Notes: generated from the letters alone by a model not told the origin. A stretch of 64,000 nucleotides of DNA from RI-92 sp037384645 (GCA_037384645.1 JARRNT010000004.1:5356-69355); one strand, 5' to 3'; shown: positions 36,152 to 45,538, counted from the stretch's first letter. Program-made: numbers and translations.

Positions 36152-36570
36152 GTACGATCAGCGACATCCCCATTACCGTCGACAACGGCACCAGCCCATC
36201 GGGCCACCCGGTCCTGCGCGCCTTGCTGCAGGAAATCGAAACCCTGTTACACAATCTCGCCGAGACCGGTACGGGCGGCAGTGTGGACCTGCGCAGCCTG
36301 CCCCTGTTTCCGGGTGACTACCAGGTACTGCAGGACAGCCTCGGCCAGGGTGAAATCCAGGTCATGCTCAATAGCCTGGGACCCTCCACGATCTACGAAA
36401 CCGCGGTCCCGGGTGTCTGGTGGATCACGCACCGTAACGAAGCCGAAGAAGTCGTCGCCGAATTTATTGAAGTGACACGCTGCCCGGCTATCCTGCAGAC
36501 ACCGGCAGAAGAATTACCACAGGCGATTGCCCAACTACGGGACCTGGATCAGCAATTGTCAGAAACCTGA
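36148..36570 (+). CDS. HupH/HyaF-type hydrogenase expression protein, single domain
   Basis: 140 residues matching only the C-terminal HupH domain: GEIQVMLNSLGPSTIYETAVPGVWWITHRNE. E. coli HyaF is about twice as long. Such proteins help small-subunit cluster assembly or protect it from oxygen. A GTG start overlaps the protease stop. Confidence 0.85.
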   Translation: MSTISDIPITVDNGTSPSGHPVLRALLQEIETLLHNLAETGTGGSVDLRSLPLFPGDYQVLQDSLGQGEIQVMLNSLGPSTIYETAVPGVWWITHRNEAEEVVAEFIEVTRCPAILQTPAEELPQAIAQLRDLDQQLSET

Positions 36571-36599
36571 GCCGCCACCGCAGCGGAAAGGACAGCACC

Positions 36600-37703
36600 A
36601 TGTCGGAGAAAGATACACTACTCGATAACCTGGGCCGCCACGGGATCAGCCGCCGCGGCTTTCTCAAGTTTTGTGCTTCCATGGCGTCAATGATGGCCCT
36701 GCCCCCCGGTGCCGCCACCGTCATGGCCGAGACCCTGGGCAAGGCGCGACGGCCGTCGGTGATCTACCTGTCATTCCAGGAATGTACCGGTTGCCTGGAA
36801 TCCCTGACCCGCTCGTTCTCGCCCACGCTGGAATCGCTCATATTCAATGCGATCTCGCTGGACTACCAGGAGACCCTGCAGGCGGCCGCCGGCACCGCGG
36901 CGGAAGCCGCGCGCGAACAGGCCATGAAAGACAACTACGGCAAATACCTGCTGATGGTGGACGGCTCCATCCCCACCCGCGACGGTGGGGTATATTCCAC
37001 CGCGGCCGGCAAGACCAACCTCGAAACCCTGGAGGACGCCGCCAAGGGCGCGGCCGCCATCATCGCCGTCGGTACCTGCGCGGCATTCGGCGGCATTCCC
37101 TATGCCAAACCCAACCCCACCGGCGCGGTCCCGGTCTCCGACCTGATTCATGACAAGCCGATCATCAACGTCTCCGGCTGCCCGCCGATTCCGGCGGTCA
37201 TCACCGGCGTGCTGGCGCACTACCTGACCTTCGGCGCCCTGCCGGAACTGGACAGCAACCGCCGACCGCTGGCCTTTTATGGCGACACCATCCACGACCG
37301 TTGCTACCGCCGGCCGTTCTATGACCAGGGCAAGTTTGCCAAGACCTTCGATGACGCCGGCGCGCGCCAGGGCTGGTGCCTGTACGAACTCGGTTGCAAG
37401 GGACCGACGACACACAATGCCTGCGCCACCACCAAGTGGAACCAGGGGACCAGCTTTCCCATCGAGTCGGGCCATCCCTGCCTGGGCTGCTCGGAGCCGG
37501 GCTTCTGGGACGCCGGCAATTTCTACAGCGCCCTGAGCACAACGACGGCACCGCTGGGAGCCTGGTCGGGTGCCGCGATTGCCGCCGGCGCCGCAATAGG
37601 CCTGGCCGCGGGCGCCGCCAGCCGGCACACACAGAAGGAAGCAAAACAGGCGCACCACGTGGTGACCGCAGAAGAACTGAAAAACAAGGAGGAACAATCA
37701 TGA
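36600..37703 (+). CDS. hynS: Isp-type [NiFe]-hydrogenase small subunit (HynS)
   Basis: 367 residues with a Tat signal (SRRGFLK, 17-23), proximal cluster cysteines starting at Cys62 and Cys65 (QECTGCLES), and medial/distal clusters in CYRRPFYDQGKFA, CLYELGCKGPTT and CLGCSEPGFWD. A C-terminal Ala/Gly-rich membrane anchor (about 320-345) ends the protein. It is exported folded with the large subunit to the periplasmic side. Its stop overlaps isp1 (ATGA). Confidence 0.93.
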   Translation: MSEKDTLLDNLGRHGISRRGFLKFCASMASMMALPPGAATVMAETLGKARRPSVIYLSFQECTGCLESLTRSFSPTLESLIFNAISLDYQETLQAAAGTAAEAAREQAMKDNYGKYLLMVDGSIPTRDGGVYSTAAGKTNLETLEDAAKGAAAIIAVGTCAAFGGIPYAKPNPTGAVPVSDLIHDKPIINVSGCPPIPAVITGVLAHYLTFGALPELDSNRRPLAFYGDTIHDRCYRRPFYDQGKFAKTFDDAGARQGWCLYELGCKGPTTHNACATTKWNQGTSFPIESGHPCLGCSEPGFWDAGNFYSALSTTTAPLGAWSGAAIAAGAAIGLAAGAASRHTQKEAKQAHHVVTAEELKNKEEQS

Positions 37704-38359
37704 CCGTCAATGAGATATTGACCTGGGTACGCGGGCCGGCGATGCAGTTTGCCCTCGTGATCTTCTTCCTCGGGGTGGTTGTTCGTATTCTGGAAATGTG
37801 GCTGCTGGGACGTACACCCGACCTGTCGCTAGCACGCCGCAGCGGTTTCATTCCCGGCCTGCGTACCGTGTTCCACCGTTCCATACCGGCGCCGGGTCTG
37901 CTGCAACGCCAACCGCTGGTGTACCTCGGCGGCTATACATTCCATCTCGGTTTCTTCATTTCGCTCATCTTCTTCGCCCCACACATCCAGCTGTTCTATG
38001 GCGTGTGGGGAATCCGCTGGCCGGGACTGCCGGCTTACCTCATCGACTTCGTTGCGGTGGTCAGCATTGCTGCGCTGGTAGCGCTGCTGGTACATCGCTT
38101 CGTCAACCCGGTGCGGCGTTACCTGTCCAATGGCGGAGATTATCTTGCCTGGCTGGTGACCTTCCTGCCCCTGTTCACCGGCTACCTGGTTGCACACGAA
38201 TCCGTATTGCCGTACGCACAGATGTTGACGCTGCATATCCTGAGTGTCGAACTGCTGTTGATCGTGCTGCCATTCACGAAACTGACCCACAGTTTCACCC
38301 TCTTCCTCTCCCGCTGGTACAACGGCGCCATGGCAGGTCGCAAAGGTGTGGCGTCATGA
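37700..38359 (+). CDS. isp1: Isp1 cytochrome b-like membrane subunit
   Basis: 219 residues with about five membrane helices and paired histidines (HLGFF, HRFVNPV, HESVLPYAQMLTLHILSVE) suited to bind heme b, of the DsrM/NarI type. It anchors the hydrogenase and passes electrons to Isp2 or quinone. Position between hynS and isp2 is the diagnostic Isp arrangement. Confidence 0.88.
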   Translation: MTVNEILTWVRGPAMQFALVIFFLGVVVRILEMWLLGRTPDLSLARRSGFIPGLRTVFHRSIPAPGLLQRQPLVYLGGYTFHLGFFISLIFFAPHIQLFYGVWGIRWPGLPAYLIDFVAVVSIAALVALLVHRFVNPVRRYLSNGGDYLAWLVTFLPLFTGYLVAHESVLPYAQMLTLHILSVELLLIVLPFTKLTHSFTLFLSRWYNGAMAGRKGVAS

Positions 38360-38417
38360 AGCACTGGCTTAACGCGACAGGAATGAATAAAAGCGAGATA
38401 ACTGACGGGAGGCTCAT

Positions 38418-39722
38418 ATGAGCGCTAAAGCCCTGGAGCATGGCATCAACGCCTTTGTCGAGCAGATCGACCGACCGGTGGCGTCTTTTTTCAATAGCTG
38501 CGTACATTGTGGGATGTGCGCTGATGCCTGCCTGTTCTACACCGAGACCGGCGATCCGAAGTACACACCGATCCACAAACTCGAGCCCATGCGCAAGGTG
38601 TGGAAACAGAAGTTCACCTTCTGGGGCAAACTCATGTACAAACTCGGGCTAAGCAAACCGGTAACCGAGGCAGAACTCGAAGAGTGGGAACCGCTGGTCT
38701 ACGACAGCTGCACCTTGTGCGGTCGCTGCTCACTGGTGTGCCCGGTTGGTAACGATATCACCTACATGATCCGTAAGGCGCGCGAAGGCATGGTTGCCGC
38801 CGGCCACGCACCTGACGGCTTAAAGGGCGCCACCATCCGCGCCGTGGAGATCGGCAGCCCCATGGGGGTCACGTGGAAAACGGTGCAGGCACAAATCAAG
38901 CATACCCAGGAAGACACCGGCCTGCAGATCCCCGTTGATCAGAAAGGTGCCGACTACATGGTCATCATGTCCTCCATGGAGATCGTGAATTTCCCGGAAT
39001 ACCTTGGCTCCCTCGCACGCATCTTCAAGGAGGCCGGGATCAGCTGGACAATATGTTCCGACGCCACCGAGGCCACCAACAGCGGTATCCAGATCGGGTC
39101 TTCGGACATCGCCGCCCAGCTGGTCCAGCGCATCGTCGATGGTGCGGAGAAGCTCGGCGTCAAATACGTCATCAGCCCCGAGTGCGGACATGCCTACACC
39201 GCGATCCGCTGGGAGGGGCCTAACCTGATCGGTCGGCCCTATCCTTTCGAGGTGATCCATATCCTTGAACTCCTCGATCAACTGCGCGAACAGGGCCGTC
39301 TTCGCACGGAAGGCACCGAGACAGCCAGGATGTCCTTCCACGACCCGTGCCAACTGGTTCGTCGCGGCGGCCTGGTCGAACAACCACGCCAGCTGCTGAA
39401 GATGGTGGCGAGCAATTACGTCGACATGCCCGATCCCGGCATCTGGAACTGGTGCTGCGGTGGTGGCGGCGGCGTCAGTGCCAACGATCGCGCCGACGCT
39501 TTACAGCTGAGAGTGTTCAGTCGCAAAAAGTCGCAGCTTGATACTGCGCGGGTAGAGACGCTCGTAACCTGTTGCGCCAACTGTCGGATCGTGCTCGAAG
39601 ATGGTCTTGAGCATTACCAGATGGCGATACCGGTCGTGGGCCTGACCGAGACACTGGCCAAGCACCTGGTCACCACGCCGCAAGAGACGGCGAAGACAGA
39701 TACGGAGCAAGGAGAAGGATGA
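38418..39722 (+). CDS. isp2: Isp2 DsrK/HdrD-like iron-sulfur subunit
   Basis: 434 residues. Two 4Fe-4S motifs (Cys28/31/34/38 in CVHCGMCADAC and Cys98/101/104/108 in CTLCGRCSLVC) precede two CCG domains (NWCCGGGGGVSAN near 345 and TCCANCRIV near 388), as in heterodisulfide reductase HdrD. It is expected on the cytoplasmic face, joining hydrogen oxidation to a thiol-disulfide or sulfur pathway. Confidence 0.9.
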   Translation: MSAKALEHGINAFVEQIDRPVASFFNSCVHCGMCADACLFYTETGDPKYTPIHKLEPMRKVWKQKFTFWGKLMYKLGLSKPVTEAELEEWEPLVYDSCTLCGRCSLVCPVGNDITYMIRKAREGMVAAGHAPDGLKGATIRAVEIGSPMGVTWKTVQAQIKHTQEDTGLQIPVDQKGADYMVIMSSMEIVNFPEYLGSLARIFKEAGISWTICSDATEATNSGIQIGSSDIAAQLVQRIVDGAEKLGVKYVISPECGHAYTAIRWEGPNLIGRPYPFEVIHILELLDQLREQGRLRTEGTETARMSFHDPCQLVRRGGLVEQPRQLLKMVASNYVDMPDPGIWNWCCGGGGGVSANDRADALQLRVFSRKKSQLDTARVETLVTCCANCRIVLEDGLEHYQMAIPVVGLTETLAKHLVTTPQETAKTDTEQGEG

Positions 39723-39723
39723 C

Positions 39724-40176
39724 ATGAGCATTCACAATGACAGCGAATTCAAGTCCGCGCTTGACCAGCTCCCGGTGGCAGAACAACGCAAGCTTGCCGC
39801 ACGTTTCGCGCAGAGCGTCTCACCACTGTGCAAGGATTCGCGCGTGGCCGCCGCGATCGAAGCAGGACTGCAGTCCGTCACCGGCGATGACAAGCTGACG
39901 CCGATCTATAACGCGGTTCGCGGCGTCTGCGTGGAAAGCTATACCGAGTGCGGCCACATGGCGGACTGGGCGAACCAGGCCGGCCATTTCGTCGCCGAAG
40001 CAGCGGCCGCGTGCGTGATGCCGGAGGTTGCGCTGCATGGTGCGAACCCGGCATGGGACGCTGCCATGCGCGCCCGCATGGCACGCACCTGTGCTTCCAT
40101 TGCAGATGGAAGTGGCACGGAGACCTCCGAGGCAAAGAACCAGTACCACCTTCTCGACGAGTATTTGAATGCATAG
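39724..40176 (+). CDS. unrecognised protein encoded between isp2 and hynL
   Basis: 150 residues, mostly helical, with five cysteines (36, 69, 76, 97, 123) and a GVCVESYTECGHMADW segment. No signal peptide, no membrane span. The ATG lies two bases after the isp2 stop, so it is translated with the hydrogenase. I do not recognise the family. Cysteines and position suggest a small extra subunit or assembly factor; function is inference. Confidence 0.75.
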   Translation: MSIHNDSEFKSALDQLPVAEQRKLAARFAQSVSPLCKDSRVAAAIEAGLQSVTGDDKLTPIYNAVRGVCVESYTECGHMADWANQAGHFVAEAAAACVMPEVALHGANPAWDAAMRARMARTCASIADGSGTETSEAKNQYHLLDEYLNA

Positions 40177-40215
40177 TTTCGCCAACAGGCTAAACAACAA
40201 TATCGAGGAACGCCA

Positions 40216-41988
40216 ATGGCAACAGAAAGAGTTGTAGTTGATCCCATCACCCGTATTGAGGGCCATCTGCGCATCGAGGCGCAGACGGACGGCAGCACCA
40301 TTACCGAGGCCTACTCCTCCGGCACCATGGTGCGCGGCATCGAGATCATTTTGCGCGGACGCGATCCACGCGACGCCTGGGCCTTCGCCCAGCGCATCTG
40401 CGGCGTGTGCACCCTGGTGCACGGCATCGCTTCGGTGCGCGCGGTAGAAAACGCATTGGACTACACCATTCCACCCAACGCCCAGCTTATTCGTAACCTG
40501 ATGATCGCCGCCCAGTACGTGCACGACCACGTCATGCACTTCTACCACCTGCACGCCCTGGACTGGGTGGACGTGGTCTCGGCCCTGAAGGCCGATCCCC
40601 AGGCCACCTCGACACTGGCGCAACAGGTCAGCCCCGCCTGGCCCAAGTCATCCCCCGGCTACTTCGCTGACATGCGCAAGAAACTCAAGGACTTTGTTGA
40701 ATCCGGCCAGTTGGGCATCTTCACCAACGGCTACTGGGGCCATCCGGCCTACAAGCTGCCACCGGAAGCCAACCTCATGGCCGTGGCCCATTACCTGGAG
40801 GCCCTGGCCTGGCAACGGGAAGTCGCCAAGCTGCACACGATCTTCGGCGGCAAGAACCCCCATCCCAACTTCCTGGTCGGTGGCGTGCCCTCGGCTATCA
40901 GCATTCAACCGGGGCAGGCGGGACAGGGCAATGGTCCACACTACCGCGGCGGTTTCGGCGGTACGGCCCTGAACCAGACCGGCCTGGAAACCGTCAAGAA
41001 CATCATCGCCAGGATGCGTACCTTCGTCGACCAGGTGTACGTACCCGATACCCTCGCCATCGCCGGTTTCTATAAAGAGTGGGCCAGCATCGGCGAAGGC
41101 GTGGGCAACTTCCTCACCTACGGTGACTTCCCTGCCGACGGCACCAGTGACATATCCAAGCTGCTGGTTCCCCGCGGCGCCATCGTCGGCCGCAACCTGA
41201 ACGATATCCAGGAAGTGGATCTGAATGCCGACGATCAGATCCAGGAATCCATCGCTCATTCCTGGTACGACTACAGCGAAGGCAAAAAGGCGGCGCTGCA
41301 TCCGTACAAGGGCGAAACCAATCTCAACTACACCGGGCCCAAGCCACCCTACGATCAACTCAACGTGGAAGAGTCCTATTCCTGGCTCAAGTCACCGCGC
41401 TGGAAGGGCAAGGTCATGGAAGTGGGCCCGCTGGCCCGTGTGCTCATGCTTTATGCCACCGGCAACAGCGAAGCGAAGGAGCTGGTGGACATGACCCTGA
41501 AGACCCTGGACGTACCCATCACGGCACTGTATTCCACCCTCGGCCGGACCGCCGCCCGCACCCTGGAGACCAAGATCTTCGCCGACGCCATGCAGGGCTG
41601 GTACGACCACCTGGTGGCCAACATCAAAGCCGGCGATGTGCGCACCTTCAACGAAGCAAAGTGGGAACCATCCACCTGGCCGAAGACGGCGCAGGGCGTG
41701 GGTTACATGGAAGCCCCCCGCGGCGCCCTGGCCCACTGGATCGTGATCAAGGACGGCAAGATCGACAACTACCAGGCCGTGGTGCCCAGCACCTGGAACG
41801 CCGGTCCCCGTGATGCCCAGGGCCAGCCCGGCCCCTATGAAGCCGGGCTCAAGGGCACGAACCTGTACGATCCCAAACAACCCATCGAGATCCTGCGCAC
41901 TATTCACAGCTTCGACCCCTGCATTGCCTGCGCCGTGCACGTCACCGATCCGGAAGGGGACGAGCTGGTGAAGGTGAAAGTGGTTTGA
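40216..41988 (+). CDS. hynL: Isp-type [NiFe]-hydrogenase large subunit (HynL)
   Basis: 590 residues. Nickel ligands are Cys62 and Cys65 (RICGVCTLVHG) and Cys569 and Cys572 (DPCIACAVH). The 15 residues after His575 are the tail removed by the protease at the start of this operon. Together with HynS, Isp1 and Isp2 it makes a group 1e membrane-bound uptake hydrogenase facing the periplasm. AGGAACGCC precedes the ATG. Confidence 0.95.
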   Translation: MATERVVVDPITRIEGHLRIEAQTDGSTITEAYSSGTMVRGIEIILRGRDPRDAWAFAQRICGVCTLVHGIASVRAVENALDYTIPPNAQLIRNLMIAAQYVHDHVMHFYHLHALDWVDVVSALKADPQATSTLAQQVSPAWPKSSPGYFADMRKKLKDFVESGQLGIFTNGYWGHPAYKLPPEANLMAVAHYLEALAWQREVAKLHTIFGGKNPHPNFLVGGVPSAISIQPGQAGQGNGPHYRGGFGGTALNQTGLETVKNIIARMRTFVDQVYVPDTLAIAGFYKEWASIGEGVGNFLTYGDFPADGTSDISKLLVPRGAIVGRNLNDIQEVDLNADDQIQESIAHSWYDYSEGKKAALHPYKGETNLNYTGPKPPYDQLNVEESYSWLKSPRWKGKVMEVGPLARVLMLYATGNSEAKELVDMTLKTLDVPITALYSTLGRTAARTLETKIFADAMQGWYDHLVANIKAGDVRTFNEAKWEPSTWPKTAQGVGYMEAPRGALAHWIVIKDGKIDNYQAVVPSTWNAGPRDAQGQPGPYEAGLKGTNLYDPKQPIEILRTIHSFDPCIACAVHVTDPEGDELVKVKVV

Positions 41989-42038
41989 GGACAACGGCCG
42001 CGGCGTTCGACTGCATCGTTCCCCTCACCCCAACCAAT

Positions 42039-42060
42039 CCCTCTCCCGACCAGGAGAGGG
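42039..42060. terminator. hairpin after hynL
   Basis: CCCTCTCC (42039-42046) and GGAGAGGG (42053-42060) around a 6-base loop, 50 bp after the hynL stop. The sequence CCCCTCACCC ... GGAGAGGG is like dispersed repeats in many proteobacterial genomes. It may end the hydrogenase transcript but has no T-tract. Confidence 0.45.
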
Positions 42061-42117
42061 TTAGCGTAAGGAGCGTTATACTATTTATATAACAATCGCC
42101 GGGATTCACACGCGCCC

Positions 42118-43497
42118 ATGAACTTCCACCACGACGTCATCGCCCCCGTCATCCTCGGCGTCACCGGCATCCTGTTTTTCGCGGTCATCGGTCGCTACAC
42201 CGCTCGCCGCCTGGGCCAGCCTTCTGTGCTGGGCGAAGTCATCATGGGCATCATCATCGGCAATGTTGGTTACCTGCTGGGTAACGAACTCATTCAGGTG
42301 TTACGCGAGGGCACCGCCGTGTTCGACATGGTGGACCGCATGCTCAGTGGCGCGACTCTCGCCCAGGCCGGCCAGGCCACCCTGGCGGCAGCCAACGCCG
42401 GTTCCGTGCTGCATATCCTCGCCGGCCCCCACGGCGCTGACTATCTCAAGGTCGCGCAGACCGTGGACACCTTCTCCCGCTACGGCGTCATCTTCATGTT
42501 GTTCCTGGTTGGCCTGGAAACCAGCCTGCACGAACTGCGGCGTTCCGGCCGCGAGGCCCTGCAGGTTTCCCTCATCGGCGTACTCGTGCCCTTCGTCCTG
42601 GGGATGGTCGTGACCCGCGCCTTCCTGCCCAACCTGAGCCTGAGCGAAGACCTGTTTGTCGCTGCCACCCTGGTGGCCACCAGCGTCGGTATCACTGCCC
42701 GCGTGCTCCAGGACCTGGGCCAGTTACGTTCACGACCGGCACTGGTCATTCTCGGTGCCGCCGTCATCGACGACGTGCTCGGTTTGATCATGCTGGCGGT
42801 GGTCACCGGTATCGTCATCTCCGGCAATGTCTCGTTAGCTGAAGTCGGCATCAGCATCGCGCTCTCCGCCGTGTTCTTCGCCGCCGCTTTCACCCTTGGC
42901 CCCTACTTCCTCAACTTCACCATCTGGCTGGTGCGCCACCTGGACATGGTGGAAGCGAAGATGTTCACCTCGTTTCTGTTCGTTATGGTGCTGGCCTGGC
43001 TCGCCAACCTGATCGGCCTGGCCACCATCGTCGGCGCCTTCACTGCCGGTGTGATCCTGCACGACGGTTACTTCCGTCACTGGGGCGACCAGGAACATCA
43101 CCAGGTTTGCATCAAGGATCTGATCGCGCCACTGGAAACCATTCTGGTGCCGATCTTCTTCGTGCTCATGGGGATCCAGGTGAAGCTGGAGAGCTTTCTG
43201 CACTGGAATGTCCTCGCCGTGGCCCTGGGCCTGATCCTGGTGGCCATCGTCGGCAAGCTGGTCGCGGGCCTGGGGGCCGCGCGCGCCAGCAATCGCATGG
43301 CGGTGGGCCTGGGCATGATGCCGCGCGGCGAGGTGGGACTGATCTTCGCTGCCCTGGGCAAGAGCCTGGGCGTACTCGGCAACGGACTGTTCTCGTCCAT
43401 TGTAATGATGGTCGTAGTGACCACGCTGGTCACCCCACCCTTGCTCAAGTTATCTCTGGGTACGTCATCGCAGAAACGTGATTCCGAATCTTCATGA
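42118..43497 (+). CDS. CPA2-family cation:proton antiporter
   Basis: 459 residues with about twelve membrane spans; the conserved ion-binding segment GAAVIDDVLGLIML and the glycine-rich MMPRGEVGLIFAALG segment are typical of Na+/H+ or K+/H+ exchangers of the CPA2 group. No cytoplasmic TrkA-N domain follows. It lies 130 bp after hynL; pH or ion homeostasis during hydrogen oxidation is speculative. Confidence 0.9.
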   Translation: MNFHHDVIAPVILGVTGILFFAVIGRYTARRLGQPSVLGEVIMGIIIGNVGYLLGNELIQVLREGTAVFDMVDRMLSGATLAQAGQATLAAANAGSVLHILAGPHGADYLKVAQTVDTFSRYGVIFMLFLVGLETSLHELRRSGREALQVSLIGVLVPFVLGMVVTRAFLPNLSLSEDLFVAATLVATSVGITARVLQDLGQLRSRPALVILGAAVIDDVLGLIMLAVVTGIVISGNVSLAEVGISIALSAVFFAAAFTLGPYFLNFTIWLVRHLDMVEAKMFTSFLFVMVLAWLANLIGLATIVGAFTAGVILHDGYFRHWGDQEHHQVCIKDLIAPLETILVPIFFVLMGIQVKLESFLHWNVLAVALGLILVAIVGKLVAGLGAARASNRMAVGLGMMPRGEVGLIFAALGKSLGVLGNGLFSSIVMMVVVTTLVTPPLLKLSLGTSSQKRDSESS

Positions 43498-43540
43498 CTC
43501 GAAGTAATCAACCAGCAGCGGCGAATTTCAACCCGGGCAA

Positions 43541-43816
43541 TTACTGATCGCCCTCCACCTGTCCTCTGGTGTATTCCAGACACTTGCTGATTTCGGCTTC
43601 ATCAAACTGTTCGTTAGACTTCGCCCTGAGTTTCAGATAAATAAGGTTCTCGTCGTTTTCAATTTCCAGCGAACCTAACTTCGTGTATTCCTGAGTCGGG
43701 CACGAGCAGCGGCCCTCCTGGCATTCCTGAAATGCCTGCATCAGCTTTTGCTTATCATTGGCTTCGCTGATTTTAATATCCAAGCCGGATTCGTTTGATT
43801 CAATTCTGTATTTCAT
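43541..43816 (-). CDS. hypothetical small acidic protein
   Basis: 91 residues, MKYRIESNESGLDIKISEAN..., hydrophilic, with CQEGRCSCPTQEY containing a Cys triplet and one more Cys near the end. CAGGAGGT lies before the ATG, a strong ribosome site, which supports translation. The family was not recognised. Confidence 0.65.
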   Translation of the reverse strand: MKYRIESNESGLDIKISEANDKQKLMQAFQECQEGRCSCPTQEYTKLGSLEIENDENLIYLKLRAKSNEQFDEAEISKCLEYTRGQVEGDQ

Positions 43817-43951
43817 TGTCCATACCTCCTGTATTGACGAGTGATTTCCATTCTGCCTTCAAAGGTTTACGACAAAAACATATCACTCTCATTTGGCATT
43901 TAGCATCTTGATTAGTTCCTTTCTTCCTCCAGGTGCTGCTTTGCTGAGTTG

Positions 43952-44362
43952 TTATGTTTTCTCAAAATGTCCACAATCTTTACAGCGCAGACCATGTTGA
44001 TAGAAAAACAGGGGAAAGCCCAGCAACAGGAAAACCACAAACGCCGGTTTCCTGCCCCTGGTATAGGGCTGCAGGTTTTTGCTGCCGCAGCGTGAACATC
44101 TGGTTTCGATGTCCTCACCAAACTGTTCCACAAGGAGATGGGAGTAGTCCTGGGACAATACCTCCCTAGCCTTGTCGACGTATTGTGCCGGCACCTGAAG
44201 CCGCACACCGCCCAGTGCATTGGAATACAGCCATTGCATATTGATCGTATGTTCGTCGGCAATAAACGCAGGTATGCCGGCAGCATCAAGATTCGCCCTG
44301 GCAACATGTGCTTCGTGGGGGAATGAATAAGAAGCAATGGTTATCAAGTCAGCTTCATTCAT
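43952..44362 (-). CDS. DUF2007 protein with membrane segment and zinc ribbon
   Basis: 136 residues. Residues 8-70 match DUF2007 (PHEAHVARANLDAAGIPAFI and LGGVRLQVPAQYVDKAREVL). A zinc-ribbon of CSRCGSKN and CKDCGHFEK (CxxC pairs) flanks a single hydrophobic span (AFVVFLLLGFPLFFY). Role unknown, thought to be signalling or protein binding. Confidence 0.8.
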   Translation of the reverse strand: MNEADLITIASYSFPHEAHVARANLDAAGIPAFIADEHTINMQWLYSNALGGVRLQVPAQYVDKAREVLSQDYSHLLVEQFGEDIETRCSRCGSKNLQPYTRGRKPAFVVFLLLGFPLFFYQHGLRCKDCGHFEKT

Positions 44363-44421
44363 TTGCCTGGCTCATCGGGTTAAAATGCGCCCTAATTCGG
44401 ATAAGCATTTTGACAGGCGAT

Positions 44422-44691
44422 TCACAACGAAAACATGGCTTCCAGGTCATGTTTTGAATAGGCCCGAAAAGCCAGCATGGTATTCGTGTGGGTCACACTA
44501 TCTATTTTCACCAGGTGGTTAGTGACCAGCTCCGAGAGATCGTCATTGCTGCTAACCCGGGCAATGGCCACCAGGTCATAACCGCCCGTCACGGAATAGA
44601 CTTCTGAAATACCCGGAATACTGGCAATCTGTTCAGCCGTCTCGTTGATTTTCTTTCTTTCAACGTTCAATAGAATTATCGATGTAATCAT
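44422..44691 (-). CDS. stand-alone Lrp/AsnC ligand-binding (RAM) domain protein
   Basis: 89 residues, the C-terminal ligand domain of Lrp proteins alone: VERKKINETAEQIASIPGIS and VTGGYDLVAIARVSSNDDLSE. It lacks a DNA-binding helix-turn-helix. Such proteins bind amino acids and can modulate other Lrp partners. Confidence 0.85.
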   Translation of the reverse strand: MITSIILLNVERKKINETAEQIASIPGISEVYSVTGGYDLVAIARVSSNDDLSELVTNHLVKIDSVTHTNTMLAFRAYSKHDLEAMFSL

Positions 44692-44770
44692 GTGTAATAC
44701 TCCTATCTGTCAAGAGCAAGTATTCTGCGCCTGTAATCCGGCAAGCGTCATCGAAATCGAAATGTCGCGG

Positions 44771-45538
44771 TTAGACCTTCAGCACCCTTTTCCACGCTGT
44801 TCTCAGTGTGCCACTGACATTTTTTTCTATATTTTCGCCATGTGCGAGTATAACCCTTTCCGCATCCCAACCAAGTATCTGCTCGAGTGCATTTTTCACG
44901 ATTTTTTTGTTACCCCAGCCCATTTGATATTCCGGCGCAGCCTTTGGCTGGTTCCACATTTTAAATATCCATTTCCACCAGAATTGCAGTAACAGGCCCG
45001 CCTTATGCCGATAGTCATCGCCGATATTTTCCAGCAAATCCACGAGAATGAGCGTTTTCGAAGGCCGGTGAAAAAAAGCCACCTCCCAGATAAACCGGGT
45101 TCCCTGTATGAGCACCTGCTCCAGATCGCCACCCCATCTCGGGTCCGGCCTGTTCGCTAAAATCCAGTCAAATTTTATATCAGGCCGTTTTCGTTCCAGG
45201 CCCGGACACAGGAATGTTTCTGCATGAGGATAGTGCTGCTGGAAGTCAGTAACAAATAAATGATGATATGAGCCGGGCGCAATGATGTACTTTACCTCAC
45301 CCAGCGGGTCGATCTCGCTTTTTATCGCCTCATTGATTTTACAGGGGTCGTGAACGAGCAATTCGCCATTATGCAGCCTTATGATTGTCGTACGCGCAAA
45401 CAAATCCAGCCCACCAAACCTGACAGGATATTCTAATAACCATATCTGGTCTTTGACATATTCACTGAGGTGCTGCAATGGGTGCCAGTTTGTGGCGGTC
45501 CTGACTGGCTTGTCAGGTAGCCTCACTTTGCATCCCAC
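44771..45538 (-). CDS. DUF4336 protein (metallo-hydrolase-like)
   Basis: 255 residues with a fold like metallo-beta-lactamases: LVHDPCKINEAI, IIAPGSYHHLFVTDFQQHYP, LCPGL and ILAHGENIEKN. DUF4336 proteins have unknown activity. It overlaps the YCII-type gene; the start may instead be GTG at 45526, which overlaps that gene's stop by GTGA. Confidence 0.8.
   Translation of the reverse strand: MGCKVRLPDKPVRTATNWHPLQHLSEYVKDQIWLLEYPVRFGGLDLFARTTIIRLHNGELLVHDPCKINEAIKSEIDPLGEVKYIIAPGSYHHLFVTDFQQHYPHAETFLCPGLERKRPDIKFDWILANRPDPRWGGDLEQVLIQGTRFIWEVAFFHRPSKTLILVDLLENIGDDYRHKAGLLLQFWWKWIFKMWNQPKAAPEYQMGWGNKKIVKNALEQILGWDAERVILAHGENIEKNVSGTLRTAWKRVLKV

Noticed and set aside
36771..37697. 308-codon open frame antisense to hynS
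   Set aside because: Shadow frame; the plus strand encodes a clear hydrogenase small subunit with all cluster cysteines.
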